This document shows, one piece after another, positions 1-8,881 of a stretch of DNA of 64,000 nucleotides. The stretch is from positions 102,525 through 166,524 of the forward strand of contig BTUV01000003.1 of assembly GCA_045863035.1 (NCBI GenBank), in the 5' to 3' direction. Numbering within the stretch: the first letter of the stretch is position 1; each line of letters begins with the position of its first letter. The DNA is from H2-BAC3 sp045863035 (GTDB taxonomy: Bacteria > Bacteroidota > Ignavibacteria > Ignavibacteriales > Ignavibacteriaceae). The notes beneath the pieces were generated by a model, which did no database searches, was not told the origin of the DNA, and saw only the letters and a list, made by a program, of their open reading frames with translations. The position numbers and the translations under genes are program-made.

Positions 1-446
1 TTTTCGGGATGATAAATGATATATCCGTCTTTTGTATGGCAGGAATCATTCAGGAATGGATTATAACCGCACTGCTGCTGTCGCATATAACTGAGCAGAA
101 TATCAGTTGACCCGTTATAAACATCATCCCCGATTTTAAATACTTCCGACCTGAGCTCTCCTGCCTTAATATACCAGGCGCCGCTTTGGCTGAAAGAAGA
201 AAAATCCAAACGGGCAGAAAATCTGTATTCAGCAAAAGGAGCATCAGGTTTTACCCCGGTAATTCGTTTTATTTCTTTACCGGTAAGTGCATCATGCAAT
301 GTAAAATACCGCGGTGCCGGAGAATTTTTACTTATATATACTGCATTTTTTATATCCTCCGGCAGATACCCCGCAAGGTTTACACGAATAAAACTCTGTC
401 CGGATATTATACCTGCCAGTAAAAGAAATAAAAAAATTTGCTGCAT
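1..446 (-). CDS. Glycoside hydrolase family 9-type protein, N-terminal part (cut by window edge)
   Basis: The frame opens at ATG 446 and runs off the left edge, giving about 148 residues. It starts with a signal peptide (MQQIFLFLLLAGIISG). An Ig-like domain follows, of the kind found at the start of family 9 endoglucanases: FIRVNLAGYLPEDIKNAVYI near residues 19-38, and RLDFSSFSQSGAWYI further on. The last visible stretch, SYMRQQQCGYNP then SCHTKDG, resembles the start of the (alpha/alpha)6 catalytic barrel. Family knowledge suggests an exported enzyme acting on beta-glucan or related oligosaccharides. The catalytic Asp and Glu residues lie outside the window, so activity cannot be judged. It lies downstream of the decarboxylase operon on the same strand but is separated from it by a terminator. 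Confidence 0.7.
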   Translation of the reverse strand, partial: MQQIFLFLLLAGIISGQSFIRVNLAGYLPEDIKNAVYISKNSPAPRYFTLHDALTGKEIKRITGVKPDAPFAEYRFSARLDFSSFSQSGAWYIKAGELRSEVFKIGDDVYNGSTDILLSYMRQQQCGYNPFLNDSCHTKDGYIIYHPE

Positions 447-467
447 TACCCTCTCACAGATTATTTA

Positions 468-506
468 ATAAAAAAAGCCGTCCTGAAATATAACTCCGGA
501 CGGCTT
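468..506 (-). terminator. Intrinsic terminator after the decarboxylase operon
   Basis: Arms AAGCCGTCC (475-483) and GGACGGCTT (498-506) form a 9-bp stem. Read on the minus strand, the stem is followed by a run of T. It sits between the stop of mmdB and the start of the GH9 gene, so it should end the mutase/decarboxylase transcript. Confidence 0.8.
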
Positions 507-535
507 GAACCAAAAACGAATCAGTATGCGGTAAT

Positions 536-1696
536 TTACATCATAAAGCTGAGGAGAATACCGGCAGCAACCGCGCTTCCGATTACTCCTGCCACATTCG
601 GAGCCATTGCGTGCATGAGCAGGTGATTGGTCGGGTCATACTGCTGACCCACAACCTGCGAAACACGCGCACTGTCAGGCACTGCTGATACTCCTGAGTT
701 GCCGATGAGCGGATTAATCTTATTACCTTCTTTTAAAAATAGATTCATAATTTTAACAAACAATATTCCCCCTGTTGTTGCAATGATGAATGAAAGAGCG
801 CCTAACCCGAAAATCCCGAGTGATTTTGGAGTAAGAAATACACTTGCCTGCGTTGAAGCGCCGACTGTCAGCCCTATTAAAATGGTAACAATGTCAATCA
901 ACTGTTTGGAAGCTGTATCAGCCAGACGTTTGGTAACCCCGCTCTCTTTCAAAATGTTTCCGAAGAAAAGCATACCCAGGAGCGGAAGAGCACTCGGGGT
1001 AATAAACGTTGTGAGAATCAGACCAAATATCGGAAAGATAAGCTTCTCAAGTTTGGATACTGAACGTGCAGGTTTCATTCGTATCAGCCGTTCCTTACTT
1101 GTGGTTAGCAGCTTCATAATGGGTGGTTGTATAACCGGTACAAGAGCCATATATGAATAAGCCGAAATAGCAATCGGTCCCACCAGTTCAGGTGCAAGTT
1201 TTGAAGAAAGAAAAATTGCCGTCGGACCGTCCGCGCCCCCTATGATTGCAATAGCTCCGGCCTGATTAATCGGGAAACCAAGAAAGAGCGCCAGTATATA
1301 TGCGCCAAAAATACCAAGCTGGGCTGCCGCTCCTATAAGGATAAGACGCGGGTTTGAAAGCAGCGTTGAAAAATCCGTCATTGCGCCTATACCCATAAAT
1401 ATCAGCGGCGGGTAAATTCCTTTGAGCACTCCAAAGTAAAGATAATTAAGAACACTTCCTTCTTCATATATACCTATCTGCAGCTTTGCTGTTTCAAGAA
1501 AAGGTATGTTTCCGATCAGAATGCCGAATCCGATAGGGACCAGCAACAGTGGTTCGTATTCTTTAGTTATCGCAAGATACAGAAATATGAGCCCCACACA
1601 TATCATTACGATATGCCCGATAGTCATATTGGGAAATGAGGTGTAAGCAAAGAACTGCTCAAACCCGTGTTTAATAAAATCAGTATATCCGGACAT
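536..1696 (-). CDS. mmdB: Na+-translocating decarboxylase beta subunit (methylmalonyl-CoA decarboxylase)
   Basis: This is the membrane subunit that decarboxylates carboxybiotin and pumps Na+ outward. At 386 residues it has normal length and many hydrophobic segments. The family's key motif GGADGPTAIF lies at residues 153-162 and carries the Asp needed for Na+ coupling. GIGAMTDF (102-109) and the C-terminal block PLIGNSGVSAVPDSAR are also present. It is the last gene of the operon and starts 7 bp after mmdC. Sequence alone cannot separate the oxaloacetate, glutaconyl-CoA and methylmalonyl-CoA versions. The upstream mutase and epimerase make methylmalonyl-CoA by far the likeliest substrate. Confidence 0.93.
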   Translation of the reverse strand: MSGYTDFIKHGFEQFFAYTSFPNMTIGHIVMICVGLIFLYLAITKEYEPLLLVPIGFGILIGNIPFLETAKLQIGIYEEGSVLNYLYFGVLKGIYPPLIFMGIGAMTDFSTLLSNPRLILIGAAAQLGIFGAYILALFLGFPINQAGAIAIIGGADGPTAIFLSSKLAPELVGPIAISAYSYMALVPVIQPPIMKLLTTSKERLIRMKPARSVSKLEKLIFPIFGLILTTFITPSALPLLGMLFFGNILKESGVTKRLADTASKQLIDIVTILIGLTVGASTQASVFLTPKSLGIFGLGALSFIIATTGGILFVKIMNLFLKEGNKINPLIGNSGVSAVPDSARVSQVVGQQYDPTNHLLMHAMAPNVAGVIGSAVAAGILLSFMM

Positions 1697-1703
1697 GGTT
1701 CAC

Positions 1704-2147
1704 TTACTCTCCTATCTGGATGAGCATATCGCCTTCCATAACTGCATCACCAGGGCGCACTTTAATAGAAATAATTTTTCCCTCTTTGTCAGAGTTAATA
1801 TTATTTTCCATTTTCATTGCCTCAAGCACGAGCAGTTTAGTGCCAATCTTTACAACATCACCTTCCCTGACCATAATTTCTAGTATGGTGCCCGGAAGCG
1901 GTGATTTGATAAATCCTGTTCCCTTAGGTGCATCGGGCTTGGCTGTTTTTGCGGTTGAGCCGTGAGAGTCCGTAGAAGGAGAAACCACACTGCGCACCAG
2001 TTTAGGAGTTTTGGGCTGCTGGATGGTTTTTTCAATTTCGACACTATAGACAGTTCCGTTCACTTCAATCTCTGCTATACCGTCTTCAATATCTTTTATC
2101 TCAACTTCATATTTATTACCGTGTATGGTAAATTTATATTTCTTCAC
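1704..2147 (-). CDS. mmdC: Biotin carboxyl carrier subunit of the decarboxylase
   Basis: This 147-residue protein has three parts: a small beta-rich N-terminal region, a Ser/Thr/Pro/Lys linker (about 45-75), and a biotinyl domain (about 78-147). The biotinylation motif LEAMKMEN places the biotin lysine at K112. It carries the carboxyl group from the MmdA carboxyltransferase to the membrane subunit MmdB. Spacing to its neighbours is 15 bp (upstream) and 7 bp (downstream), as expected for one complex. The longer N-terminal domain resembles the carrier subunits of acyl-CoA carboxylases, so service to a second carboxylase cannot be excluded. Confidence 0.92.
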   Translation of the reverse strand: MKKYKFTIHGNKYEVEIKDIEDGIAEIEVNGTVYSVEIEKTIQQPKTPKLVRSVVSPSTDSHGSTAKTAKPDAPKGTGFIKSPLPGTILEIMVREGDVVKIGTKLLVLEAMKMENNINSDKEGKIISIKVRPGDAVMEGDMLIQIGE

Positions 2148-2162
2148 TTGTATAATTCCTTT

Positions 2163-2546
2163 TTATCTGGGCCATTGACGCAGACCGTAGATCTTTGAGC
2201 TCCACGGTGAGTACATTTTTGACATTCTGTTTATCGTAAGAGTAGTCTGCTCATTATCATGCAGTTCATTCAAATAAAGATGCAGCGCCAGGCCAATGGC
2301 CGCGTTCACCTCAGCATCAATCTGCTGTTTTGATTTTTTAACCTCCGCTCCCGGCAGCGCTTTTTCCTTTTTCTGCCGGTAAATTACCTTTGCAACATTC
2401 AGGAGAAAAACGTAAAGGATAACCAGCGCCATAAAAACGACGCTCATCCCGATAACAGTCATACCCAGACCAACCGGGTCGTTCTGCTGCATCACTTCAT
2501 ACAGTTTTTTGGCAGAGGTCTGCTGTGCCAGCAATGTATATATCAT
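2163..2546 (-). CDS. OadG-family small membrane subunit of the decarboxylase
   Basis: This 127-residue protein has one strong membrane segment (about 27-52, GLGMTVIGMSVVFMALVILY). A cytoplasmic tail carries the family ending WSSKIYGLRQWP and a helix AAIGLALHLYLNE. Proteins of this family assemble and stabilise the alpha/beta subunits of Na+-pumping decarboxylases. It lies between mmdA and mmdC with gaps of 7 and 15 bp. In Veillonella-type enzymes this is the delta subunit, and the same role is inferred here. Confidence 0.88.
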   Translation of the reverse strand: MIYTLLAQQTSAKKLYEVMQQNDPVGLGMTVIGMSVVFMALVILYVFLLNVAKVIYRQKKEKALPGAEVKKSKQQIDAEVNAAIGLALHLYLNELHDNEQTTLTINRMSKMYSPWSSKIYGLRQWPR

Positions 2547-2553
2547 CTTTTCC

Positions 2554-4116
2554 TCACAGCGGTATATTTGAATGTTTCTTGGGCGGATTCACATCCTTCT
2601 TAGTCGCAAGCGACTGCAGCGCGCGGATGACACGGAAACGGGTATTCCTCGGTTCTATAACATCATCTATATATCCATACTTGGCAGCTACATAAGGAGT
2701 AGCAAATTTTTCGCGATACTCCTGTTCCTTTTCATTCAGGAACTTAACCCGTTCTTTCTCATCAGTAATTTCTTTCAGATCTTTCTGATGCAGCACTTCA
2801 ATAGCGCCGCGGGGGCCCATTACTGCAATCTCCGCGTTCGGCCAGGCGTAGTTTATATCACCGCGCAGATGTTTTGACCCCATCACATCATAAGCGCCGC
2901 CGTATGCTTTGCGCAGGATGATGGTAACTTTTGGCACGGTTGCTTCACCATAAGCAAACAGAAGTTTAGCGCCGTGAATTATAATTCCGCCATACTCCTG
3001 ATTAGTACCCGGCAGGAACCCCGGCACATCAACAAAAGTTACAATTGGTATATTGAACGCATCGCAGAACCTCACAAAGCGTGCTGCCTTGCGTGATGAG
3101 TTTATATCAAGCACACCGGCTAAGTAATTTGGCTGGTTTGCTACAATTCCTACTGACATACCGTTAAAACGCGCAAATCCGGTGATGATGTTCGGCGCAT
3201 AGTTGCGGCTTATCTCCATAAACTCATGGTAATCAACCACCGCATGTATTACATCTCTTACATCGTATGGTTTATTTGCACTTTCCGGTATGATTTCATT
3301 CAGCGCATCTTCAAGCCGGTTAATCGGATCATCGCACACTGCAAGAGGCGGTTCTTCAAGATTATTCTGCGGCAGATAGCTGAGAAGTTTTCTTATCAGA
3401 AGAATTCCTTCTTCCTCATCTTCGGTTACCAGATGCGCAACACCTGATTTTGAACCGTGCACCATCGCTCCGCCGAGCTCTTCATCAGTTACTGTTTCAC
3501 CTGTTACGGTTTTAACAACTTTAGGACCGGTTACAAACATATAACTTGAGCCCTTACTCATTACGGTAAAGTCAGTCAGAGCCGGTGAATAAACAGCACC
3601 GCCCGCGCATGGACCAAAGATCGCTGATATCTGCGGCACCAGACCTGAGGCCAGTATATTCCTCTGAAAGATTTCAGCATAACCACCAAGACTTTTCACC
3701 CCTTCCTGTATGCGTGCTCCTCCGCTATCGTTAATGCCGATAACCGGGGCGCCGACTTTCATTGCCTTATCCATGATCTTGCAAATTTTCATTGCATACA
3801 TTTCGGAAAGCGAGCCGCCAAACACGGTGAAATCCTGTGAGAAAACATAAACAAGCCGTCCGTCAATGGTGCCATAACCTGTTACCACGCCGTCAGAGAG
3901 ATAGTCCTGCCCCTGCAGACCGAAATCAATACAGCGGTGAGAAACAAACATATCAAACTCTTCAAAACTGCCCGGATCAAGCAGCATATCAATGCGCTCC
4001 CTTGCAGTATATTTACCTTTTTTATGCTGGGCTTCAATTCGTTTTTCTCCGCCCCCCTGCCTTGCCTGCAGCCGGAGGTCCATCAATTCTTTAATCTTTT
4101 CCTGGTTAACCGTCAT
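2554..4116 (-). CDS. mmdA: Methylmalonyl-CoA decarboxylase alpha subunit (carboxyltransferase)
   Basis: This 520-residue biotin-dependent carboxyltransferase has a duplicated crotonase-like fold. It takes CO2 from methylmalonyl-CoA onto biotin, releasing propionyl-CoA; the reverse reaction is the one run by propionyl-CoA carboxylase. Typical motifs are SGGARIQEG (131-139), which forms an oxyanion pocket, and GPCAGGAVYSPALTDF (168-183). The C-terminal half has the matching VDVPGFLPGTNQEYGG block. Its length is normal. It lies between the epimerase and OadG genes. Without the OadB/OadG genes it would be called propionyl-CoA carboxylase beta; context favours the Na+ decarboxylase. Confidence 0.93.
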   Translation of the reverse strand: MTVNQEKIKELMDLRLQARQGGGEKRIEAQHKKGKYTARERIDMLLDPGSFEEFDMFVSHRCIDFGLQGQDYLSDGVVTGYGTIDGRLVYVFSQDFTVFGGSLSEMYAMKICKIMDKAMKVGAPVIGINDSGGARIQEGVKSLGGYAEIFQRNILASGLVPQISAIFGPCAGGAVYSPALTDFTVMSKGSSYMFVTGPKVVKTVTGETVTDEELGGAMVHGSKSGVAHLVTEDEEEGILLIRKLLSYLPQNNLEEPPLAVCDDPINRLEDALNEIIPESANKPYDVRDVIHAVVDYHEFMEISRNYAPNIITGFARFNGMSVGIVANQPNYLAGVLDINSSRKAARFVRFCDAFNIPIVTFVDVPGFLPGTNQEYGGIIIHGAKLLFAYGEATVPKVTIILRKAYGGAYDVMGSKHLRGDINYAWPNAEIAVMGPRGAIEVLHQKDLKEITDEKERVKFLNEKEQEYREKFATPYVAAKYGYIDDVIEPRNTRFRVIRALQSLATKKDVNPPKKHSNIPL

Positions 4117-4147
4117 AATATATATTCAGCTTTCATGTATAATTCTG

Positions 4148-4555
4148 TTATTCCGCTCTCTCACAGAATTCAGTAAGAACTCCGTGAGTTGAAGCCGGGT
4201 GAAGAAACGCAATATTCAGACCATCCGCCCCTTTTCTTGGCTCACGGTCAATGAGCCGAATTCCCTGCTGCTCTACAATTTTGAGTGTTGAGGGAAGATC
4301 ACTCACCGCAAACGCGAGATGATGAATTCCTTCTCCTTTTTTCTCAATAAACTTTGCTACAGGACCATCTTCAGCGGTTGATTCAAGCAGCTCAATTTTC
4401 GTCTGTCCCACCTGAAAAAAAGCAGTGCGCACTTTCTGATCTGCAACTTCCTCAACTTTATAACATTTCATTCCGAAGATGTTTTCATAAAAAGCGATTG
4501 ACTCCTGCAGATTTTTTACTGCTATCCCTATATGTTCTATGTGTGTTGGTACCAT
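4148..4555 (-). CDS. mce: Methylmalonyl-CoA epimerase
   Basis: This 135-residue vicinal-oxygen-chelate protein is made of two beta-alpha-beta-beta-beta modules. It interconverts (R)- and (S)-methylmalonyl-CoA, linking the mutase product to the decarboxylase. Candidate metal ligands are H8 (in HIEHIGIAV), H78/H79 (GIHHLAFAV) and E129 (LTEF), in the order expected for this enzyme. It starts 18 bp after the mutase stop and is followed by mmdA after 31 bp. Length and context fit well, and no key residue is missing. Confidence 0.93.
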   Translation of the reverse strand: MVPTHIEHIGIAVKNLQESIAFYENIFGMKCYKVEEVADQKVRTAFFQVGQTKIELLESTAEDGPVAKFIEKKGEGIHHLAFAVSDLPSTLKIVEQQGIRLIDREPRKGADGLNIAFLHPASTHGVLTEFCERAE

Positions 4556-4573
4556 TCTCTGTTCCGTTATCTG

Positions 4574-6253
4574 TTAAACAAATACTGATTCTTTATATTC
4601 CCCGAAAACCTCACGCATGGTGTTGCAGATTTCACCCACACTTGCATACACTCTTACCGCATCCAGAATAAGAGGCATCAGGTTGGCATCACCCTCAGCG
4701 CCGGTTTTTAATGCAGCAAGAGTTTTCTCCACTTCATCCTTATTCCGCCGGGCTCTTATACCCTGCAGGAACTTTGTCTGCTCTTCCTGCACTTTCATGT
4801 CAATCTTCAGCAGATTCTTAGGCGGCTCTTCTTTTACCTTAAATTTATTCTGCCCCACAATCACCTGACGGCCTGATTCAATCTCCATCTCTGTTTTGTA
4901 AGCAGCTTTCTGGATTTCTCCCTGTATATATCCGGCCTCGATTGCCGGAACCACTCCACCCAGTGATGCAATTGTTTCCAGGTAGTGCACTGCTTCGGCT
5001 TCAATTTGATCAGTCATTGCTTCAACATAATAAGAACCGGCTAACGGGTCAGCAGTATTTGCAACACCGCTTTCATAAGCAACTATCTGCTGCGTGCGCA
5101 GCGCTATCTGCACTGACTGCTCAGTCGGCAGAGCGAGCGCCTCATCTTTTGAATTTGTATGTAAGCTCTGTGTGCCCCCTATTACCGCAGCGAGGGTCTG
5201 AATAGTTACACGGACGATATTATTATCAACCTGCTGTGCGGTCAGCGTTGAGCCGGCTGTCTGTGAGTGGAAACGGAGCATCATGGATTTTTCATCCTTA
5301 GCACTAAACTGCTCTTTCATGATGCGCGCCCATAATCTTCTTGCGGCACGATACTTGGCAACTTCTTCAAGCAAATCATTATGCGCGTTAAAGAAGAATG
5401 AAAGCCGTCCGGCAAACTCATCTATATCCATCCCCGCGGCAAGGGCGGCCTTAACATATTCAATTCCGTTAGCTATGGTGAATCCCACTTCCTGTGCTGC
5501 TGTTGAACCCGCCTCACGTATATGATAACCGGAAATAGAAATGGTGTTCCACTTGGGCACTTCCTTTGAGCAATATTCAAAAATATTGGTAATCAGCCGC
5601 ATCGAGGGTTTAGGAGGATATATATATGTTCCGCGGGCGATATATTCTTTTAAAATATCATTCTGAATCGTACCGCTGATTTTGGTTTTAGGCACTCCCT
5701 GTTTTTCTGCCACTGCTATATACATCGCCAGCAGCACTGAGGCAGAAGCGTTGATAGTCATTGAAGTTGAAATTTTATCAAGAGGGATTGAATCAAACAA
5801 AATTTCCATATCCGCCAGTGTATCTATTGCAACTCCCACCTTTCCAACCTCACCATTACAAATCGGGTCATCACTGTCATAACCAATCTGGGTCGGTAAA
5901 TCAAAAGCAACCGAGAGCCCTGCCTGCCCCAGCCCGAGAAGAAATTTATATCGCTCGTTCGACTCTTTTGCTGTTCCAAAGCCCGCATACTGCCGCATTG
6001 TCCAAAACCGGGAGCGGTACATGGAAGGATAAACTCCACGAGTAAAAGGGTAATGACCAGGGAAACCCAGTTTCTCCTGATAATCCGGGTTTGCATCAGC
6101 AGGGGTATAGAGCGGTTTGACCGGAGTAAAGGAAACTGTGGTTATCGGGTTCTGGCGTTCGGGACTTTTGGCCGTTATCTTCTTATAGGAATGTTCTTCC
6201 CACTCCTGATATGCTTTCTGAACTTTTACTACCGTTTCATCTGTCTTAGCCAT
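4574..6253 (-). CDS. Methylmalonyl-CoA mutase, catalytic (large) subunit without B12 domain
   Basis: This 559-residue TIM-barrel subunit interconverts succinyl-CoA and (R)-methylmalonyl-CoA. The signature TMRQYAGFGTA is at residues 85-95, followed by FDLPTQIGYDSDDP. The protein ends soon after the barrel and has no DxHxxG cobalamin-binding domain. It is therefore the split type, which needs a separate about 140-residue B12 subunit; none is encoded in this window. It is the first gene of the operon mutase, epimerase, mmdA, OadG, mmdC, mmdB. No cobalamin riboswitch was recognised in the 288 bases upstream. Confidence 0.93.
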   Translation of the reverse strand: MAKTDETVVKVQKAYQEWEEHSYKKITAKSPERQNPITTVSFTPVKPLYTPADANPDYQEKLGFPGHYPFTRGVYPSMYRSRFWTMRQYAGFGTAKESNERYKFLLGLGQAGLSVAFDLPTQIGYDSDDPICNGEVGKVGVAIDTLADMEILFDSIPLDKISTSMTINASASVLLAMYIAVAEKQGVPKTKISGTIQNDILKEYIARGTYIYPPKPSMRLITNIFEYCSKEVPKWNTISISGYHIREAGSTAAQEVGFTIANGIEYVKAALAAGMDIDEFAGRLSFFFNAHNDLLEEVAKYRAARRLWARIMKEQFSAKDEKSMMLRFHSQTAGSTLTAQQVDNNIVRVTIQTLAAVIGGTQSLHTNSKDEALALPTEQSVQIALRTQQIVAYESGVANTADPLAGSYYVEAMTDQIEAEAVHYLETIASLGGVVPAIEAGYIQGEIQKAAYKTEMEIESGRQVIVGQNKFKVKEEPPKNLLKIDMKVQEEQTKFLQGIRARRNKDEVEKTLAALKTGAEGDANLMPLILDAVRVYASVGEICNTMREVFGEYKESVFV

Positions 6254-6541
6254 ATATGTCCTTCAATTAGTCAAACATTTTCAGCAAAAAGTATGCCCAA
6301 TAACGGGGCTTTTAACGTCAATAGAAGCGGTTTTTCAAAATTGAGAATTTCATAATCGGGAAAAACCGTTGAATTTTTCAGCAATTCAAAAATACGATTA
6401 TTTATTCAGAGAAAAAGCCCATGCCTTATCTTCCCTCCCCCTTTAATTCCGTTTCCCCCTTTTACCCTTCATTTTTCTTCATAATAGGGATATATTTCAT
6501 GATTTAAATTTCATTTCTCAGAACAAAAGCAGCCGGATAAC
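6254..6541. other. Divergent intergenic region
   Basis: AT-rich spacer between the mutase operon (minus) and the methyltransferase gene (plus). On the minus strand there is a perfect -7 match (TATTTTTG, 6387-6394) but no convincing -33 element. No RNA element or gene was recognised. Confidence 0.4.
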
Positions 6542-7120
6542 ATGAATCCAATACATATCATTGTCGGAATAAATATCCTTTCCCTTTTTGGCGCAAACTT
6601 AGACGGGGCAAGAAGAGGTTTGAAGAGTGCGGTTGCCGAAGTGAAGGAAAAACCAAAATCCTGGCTGCAAAAGTATCCGCCGGCGCTGGCTGCCCTTATC
6701 CTTTTCGCACAGATATTGGGGGTTTTTGGCATCGGAAATTTTACGCTCCCCACAGGTTATGAAAATTTGCAATATGCCGGACTAATAGTTTACCTCTTGT
6801 TTTCCTGGTTTCAGATTTACGCTCTCCGCTCGCTCGGCAGGTTCTATTCGCAAGATATGGTCATTTTGAAGAAACATGAACTTATTACCACCGGGGCTTA
6901 CCGGTTTATCAGGCATCCTCACTACCTCGGACAACTTTTGGCTGATATCGGGTGCGGTCTTGCACTGATGAACCTCCCCACGCTTATTCTTCTGATACCT
7001 GAAACTGTCATGCTCCTGATGCGTGCTTCAAAAGAAGAAGCAATGATGAAGAAACACTTCGCCGGTCAGTTTGACGAATACCGGAAAAAATCGGGATTTA
7101 TTATACCGTTTATCGGATAA
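6542..7120 (+). CDS. Isoprenylcysteine/phospholipid methyltransferase-like membrane protein
   Basis: This 192-residue integral membrane protein has about four to five hydrophobic segments. It carries the family signature near residues 118-130, ending RHPHYLG, and a later acidic pair EE (about 166-167). Members of this fold transfer methyl groups from S-adenosylmethionine to lipid-like or prenyl substrates in the membrane. Bacterial members mostly have unknown substrates. The amidase gene follows after only 15 bp, so the two may be cotranscribed, hinting at a cell-envelope role. Confidence 0.75.
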   Translation: MNPIHIIVGINILSLFGANLDGARRGLKSAVAEVKEKPKSWLQKYPPALAALILFAQILGVFGIGNFTLPTGYENLQYAGLIVYLLFSWFQIYALRSLGRFYSQDMVILKKHELITTGAYRFIRHPHYLGQLLADIGCGLALMNLPTLILLIPETVMLLMRASKEEAMMKKHFAGQFDEYRKKSGFIIPFIG

Positions 7121-7135
7121 ATCACGTCTGCTTTG

Positions 7136-8823
7136 ATGAAACACATTATATTCTTTCTGCTTGTAATAAGCGCGGGCGGTCAGCTTTTTACCCGGAATTA
7201 CAGCACGGTTGAAGTTAAATTCGGATTGGAAAAGAAAAACATACGCGCTCTCGAACGGAAAGGAGCGGTGTATATATCCATCCGTGATTTCGCGGCAAAA
7301 TTTAAAACCGGGCACTATTATTCATCAGCTAACAAAAAGTCAGAACTGAAGTTTAAAGAATCCGTTATCAAATTCACGGCTAAAAACCCGTTTGTGGTCA
7401 TAACACAAACAGGAACAAAAATTCCTGCTGTATATCAAATGCCTCTTTCAACTCTTTTTTATGGAGAAGATATATATGTTGAGGCAGAGTCATTCCGAAA
7501 ATATATCGGAAAAGCCCAGTTGAAGATGCTCAGTTATACGGGCAAACCGGTACCCATAAAGGAAGCAGAGACAGAAACAGTCAGCACCACTCCGCCCCCC
7601 GCTTCCTCATCAGTGTTACGGCTGAATTACTCCCAGCGCGCGAACGGCTCAGTGCTCAGAGTCGGAACTGAAATTGAATTCGGTTCTTTCCGCCACTCCA
7701 TAAAAGGAAAACTCCTGACTGTCACTCTTGAAAAAACCGCGGGTCTGAAAGAAAACCTCTCACAAAGCTACAGTGACGGAATTCTTGACAGTATATCAGC
7801 CACAAATGTTTCCGGCGGAATTCAGCTTCGGATTCAAACAGGAAAATCATTCGATGCGTACGACATCATAAAAAATAACAATAAGTCCCTCACTATTTCA
7901 TTCAGAAAGAAGGAGAGTGCAGTTCCGCCGGTTGACCTGAGCGGCAAAAAAGAAAAATGGAAGTTCGATGTTGTTGTAATTGACCCCGGTCACGGCGGAA
8001 AAGATGCCGGCGCTATAGGAGCGAATAAAACAATCGAAAAGGAAATCAATCTTGCCATCGGGTTAAAACTGGGTAAGCTCATCAACACATACCTGCCTGA
8101 TGTAAAGGTTGTATATACCCGCAAAACAGATACTTTTGTTGAGCTGAATAAACGGGGCAAGATCGCGAACGATGCAGGCGGAAAATTATTTATATCTATT
8201 CACTGCAACTCTGTAGCCGGAAAGAAAAAAGCACCGAACGGCACAGAGGTATATCTGCTCCGTCCCGGCAAAACGCAGGATGCAATTGAAATAGCAGAAA
8301 TCGAAAACAGTGTAATCTCTTATGAAGAAGACCCGAAAAAGTATAAAGAACTGACGGATGAAAATTTTATCCTCGTCAGTATGGCCCACGCCTCTTATAT
8401 GAAATATTCGGAAAAGTTTGCTGAACTCGTTGACATCAACTTCCGCAACAAATTAGACATCAACAGCCGCGGAGTAAAGCAGGCAGGGTTTTACGTACTG
8501 GTCGGCGCTTCGATGCCCGGAGTGCTCATCGAGACCGGCTTTGTAAGCAACGAACGCGATGCAGCATTCATCCGCAGTGACAAAGGCCAGAACAACATCG
8601 CCTCCTCCATCCTCGATGCAGTAAAATCATTCAAGACCTACTACGAAAAAGNNNNNNNNNNNNNNNNNNNNNNNNNNNNNNNNNNNNNNNNNNNNNNNNN
8701 NNNNNNNNNNNNNNNNNNNNNNNNNNNNNNNNNNNNNNNNNNNNNNNNNNNATCGCCTCCTCCATCCTCGATGCAGTAAAATCATTCAAGACCTACTACG
8801 AAAAAGAAATGAAGGAGGAATAA
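7136..8823 (+). CDS. N-acetylmuramoyl-L-alanine amidase (interrupted by assembly gap)
   Basis: An exported zinc amidase that cuts the peptide stem from murein. ATG 7136 gives a clean signal peptide (MKHIIFFLLVISAGG) and is preferred over TTG 7133. The first about 270 residues form beta-rich cell-wall-targeting (AMIN-like) domains. The Amidase_3 domain follows, with zinc ligands H286 (DPGHGG), a Glu near 303 and H356 (SIHCNS), and catalytic E466 (LIETGF). The 100-N gap splits the last 25 codons, and a 55-bp sequence occurs identically on both sides of it. Removing the Ns and one copy restores one 510-residue frame ending in EKEMKEE. The true gene is therefore probably intact and 155 bp shorter than shown. 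Confidence 0.88.
8652..8751. other. 100-N scaffold gap
   Basis: Exactly 100 N. The 55 bases before it (8597-8651) equal the 55 bases after it (8752-8806). This is what a scaffolder leaves when it fails to merge overlapping contig ends, so little or no sequence is likely to be missing. Confidence 0.9.
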
Positions 8824-8829
8824 AAAAAT

Positions 8830-8857
8830 AATTGTGAATTGTGAATTGTGAATTGTG
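8830..8857 (+). repeat. Heptamer array (AATTGTG)4 just after the amidase stop
   Basis: Four perfect copies of AATTGTG start 6 bases after the amidase stop codon. The same heptamer in the same orientation relative to the gene follows the stop of the sorted protein at 36744-38462. Confidence 0.9.
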
Positions 8858-8881
8858 AATTGGAAAAAACTTTTACAAACA

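Noticed and set aside
699..1160. 153-codon plus-strand frame
   Set aside because: Antisense shadow of the strongly conserved decarboxylase beta subunit.
4574..6253. Mutase considered truncated
   Set aside because: Its end matches the naturally split large subunit rather than a broken full-length mutase, and the frame ends with a normal stop before the epimerase.
6254..6541. Possible cobalamin riboswitch upstream of the mutase
   Set aside because: No B12-box-like conserved block (GCCACTG type) could be found on the minus strand.
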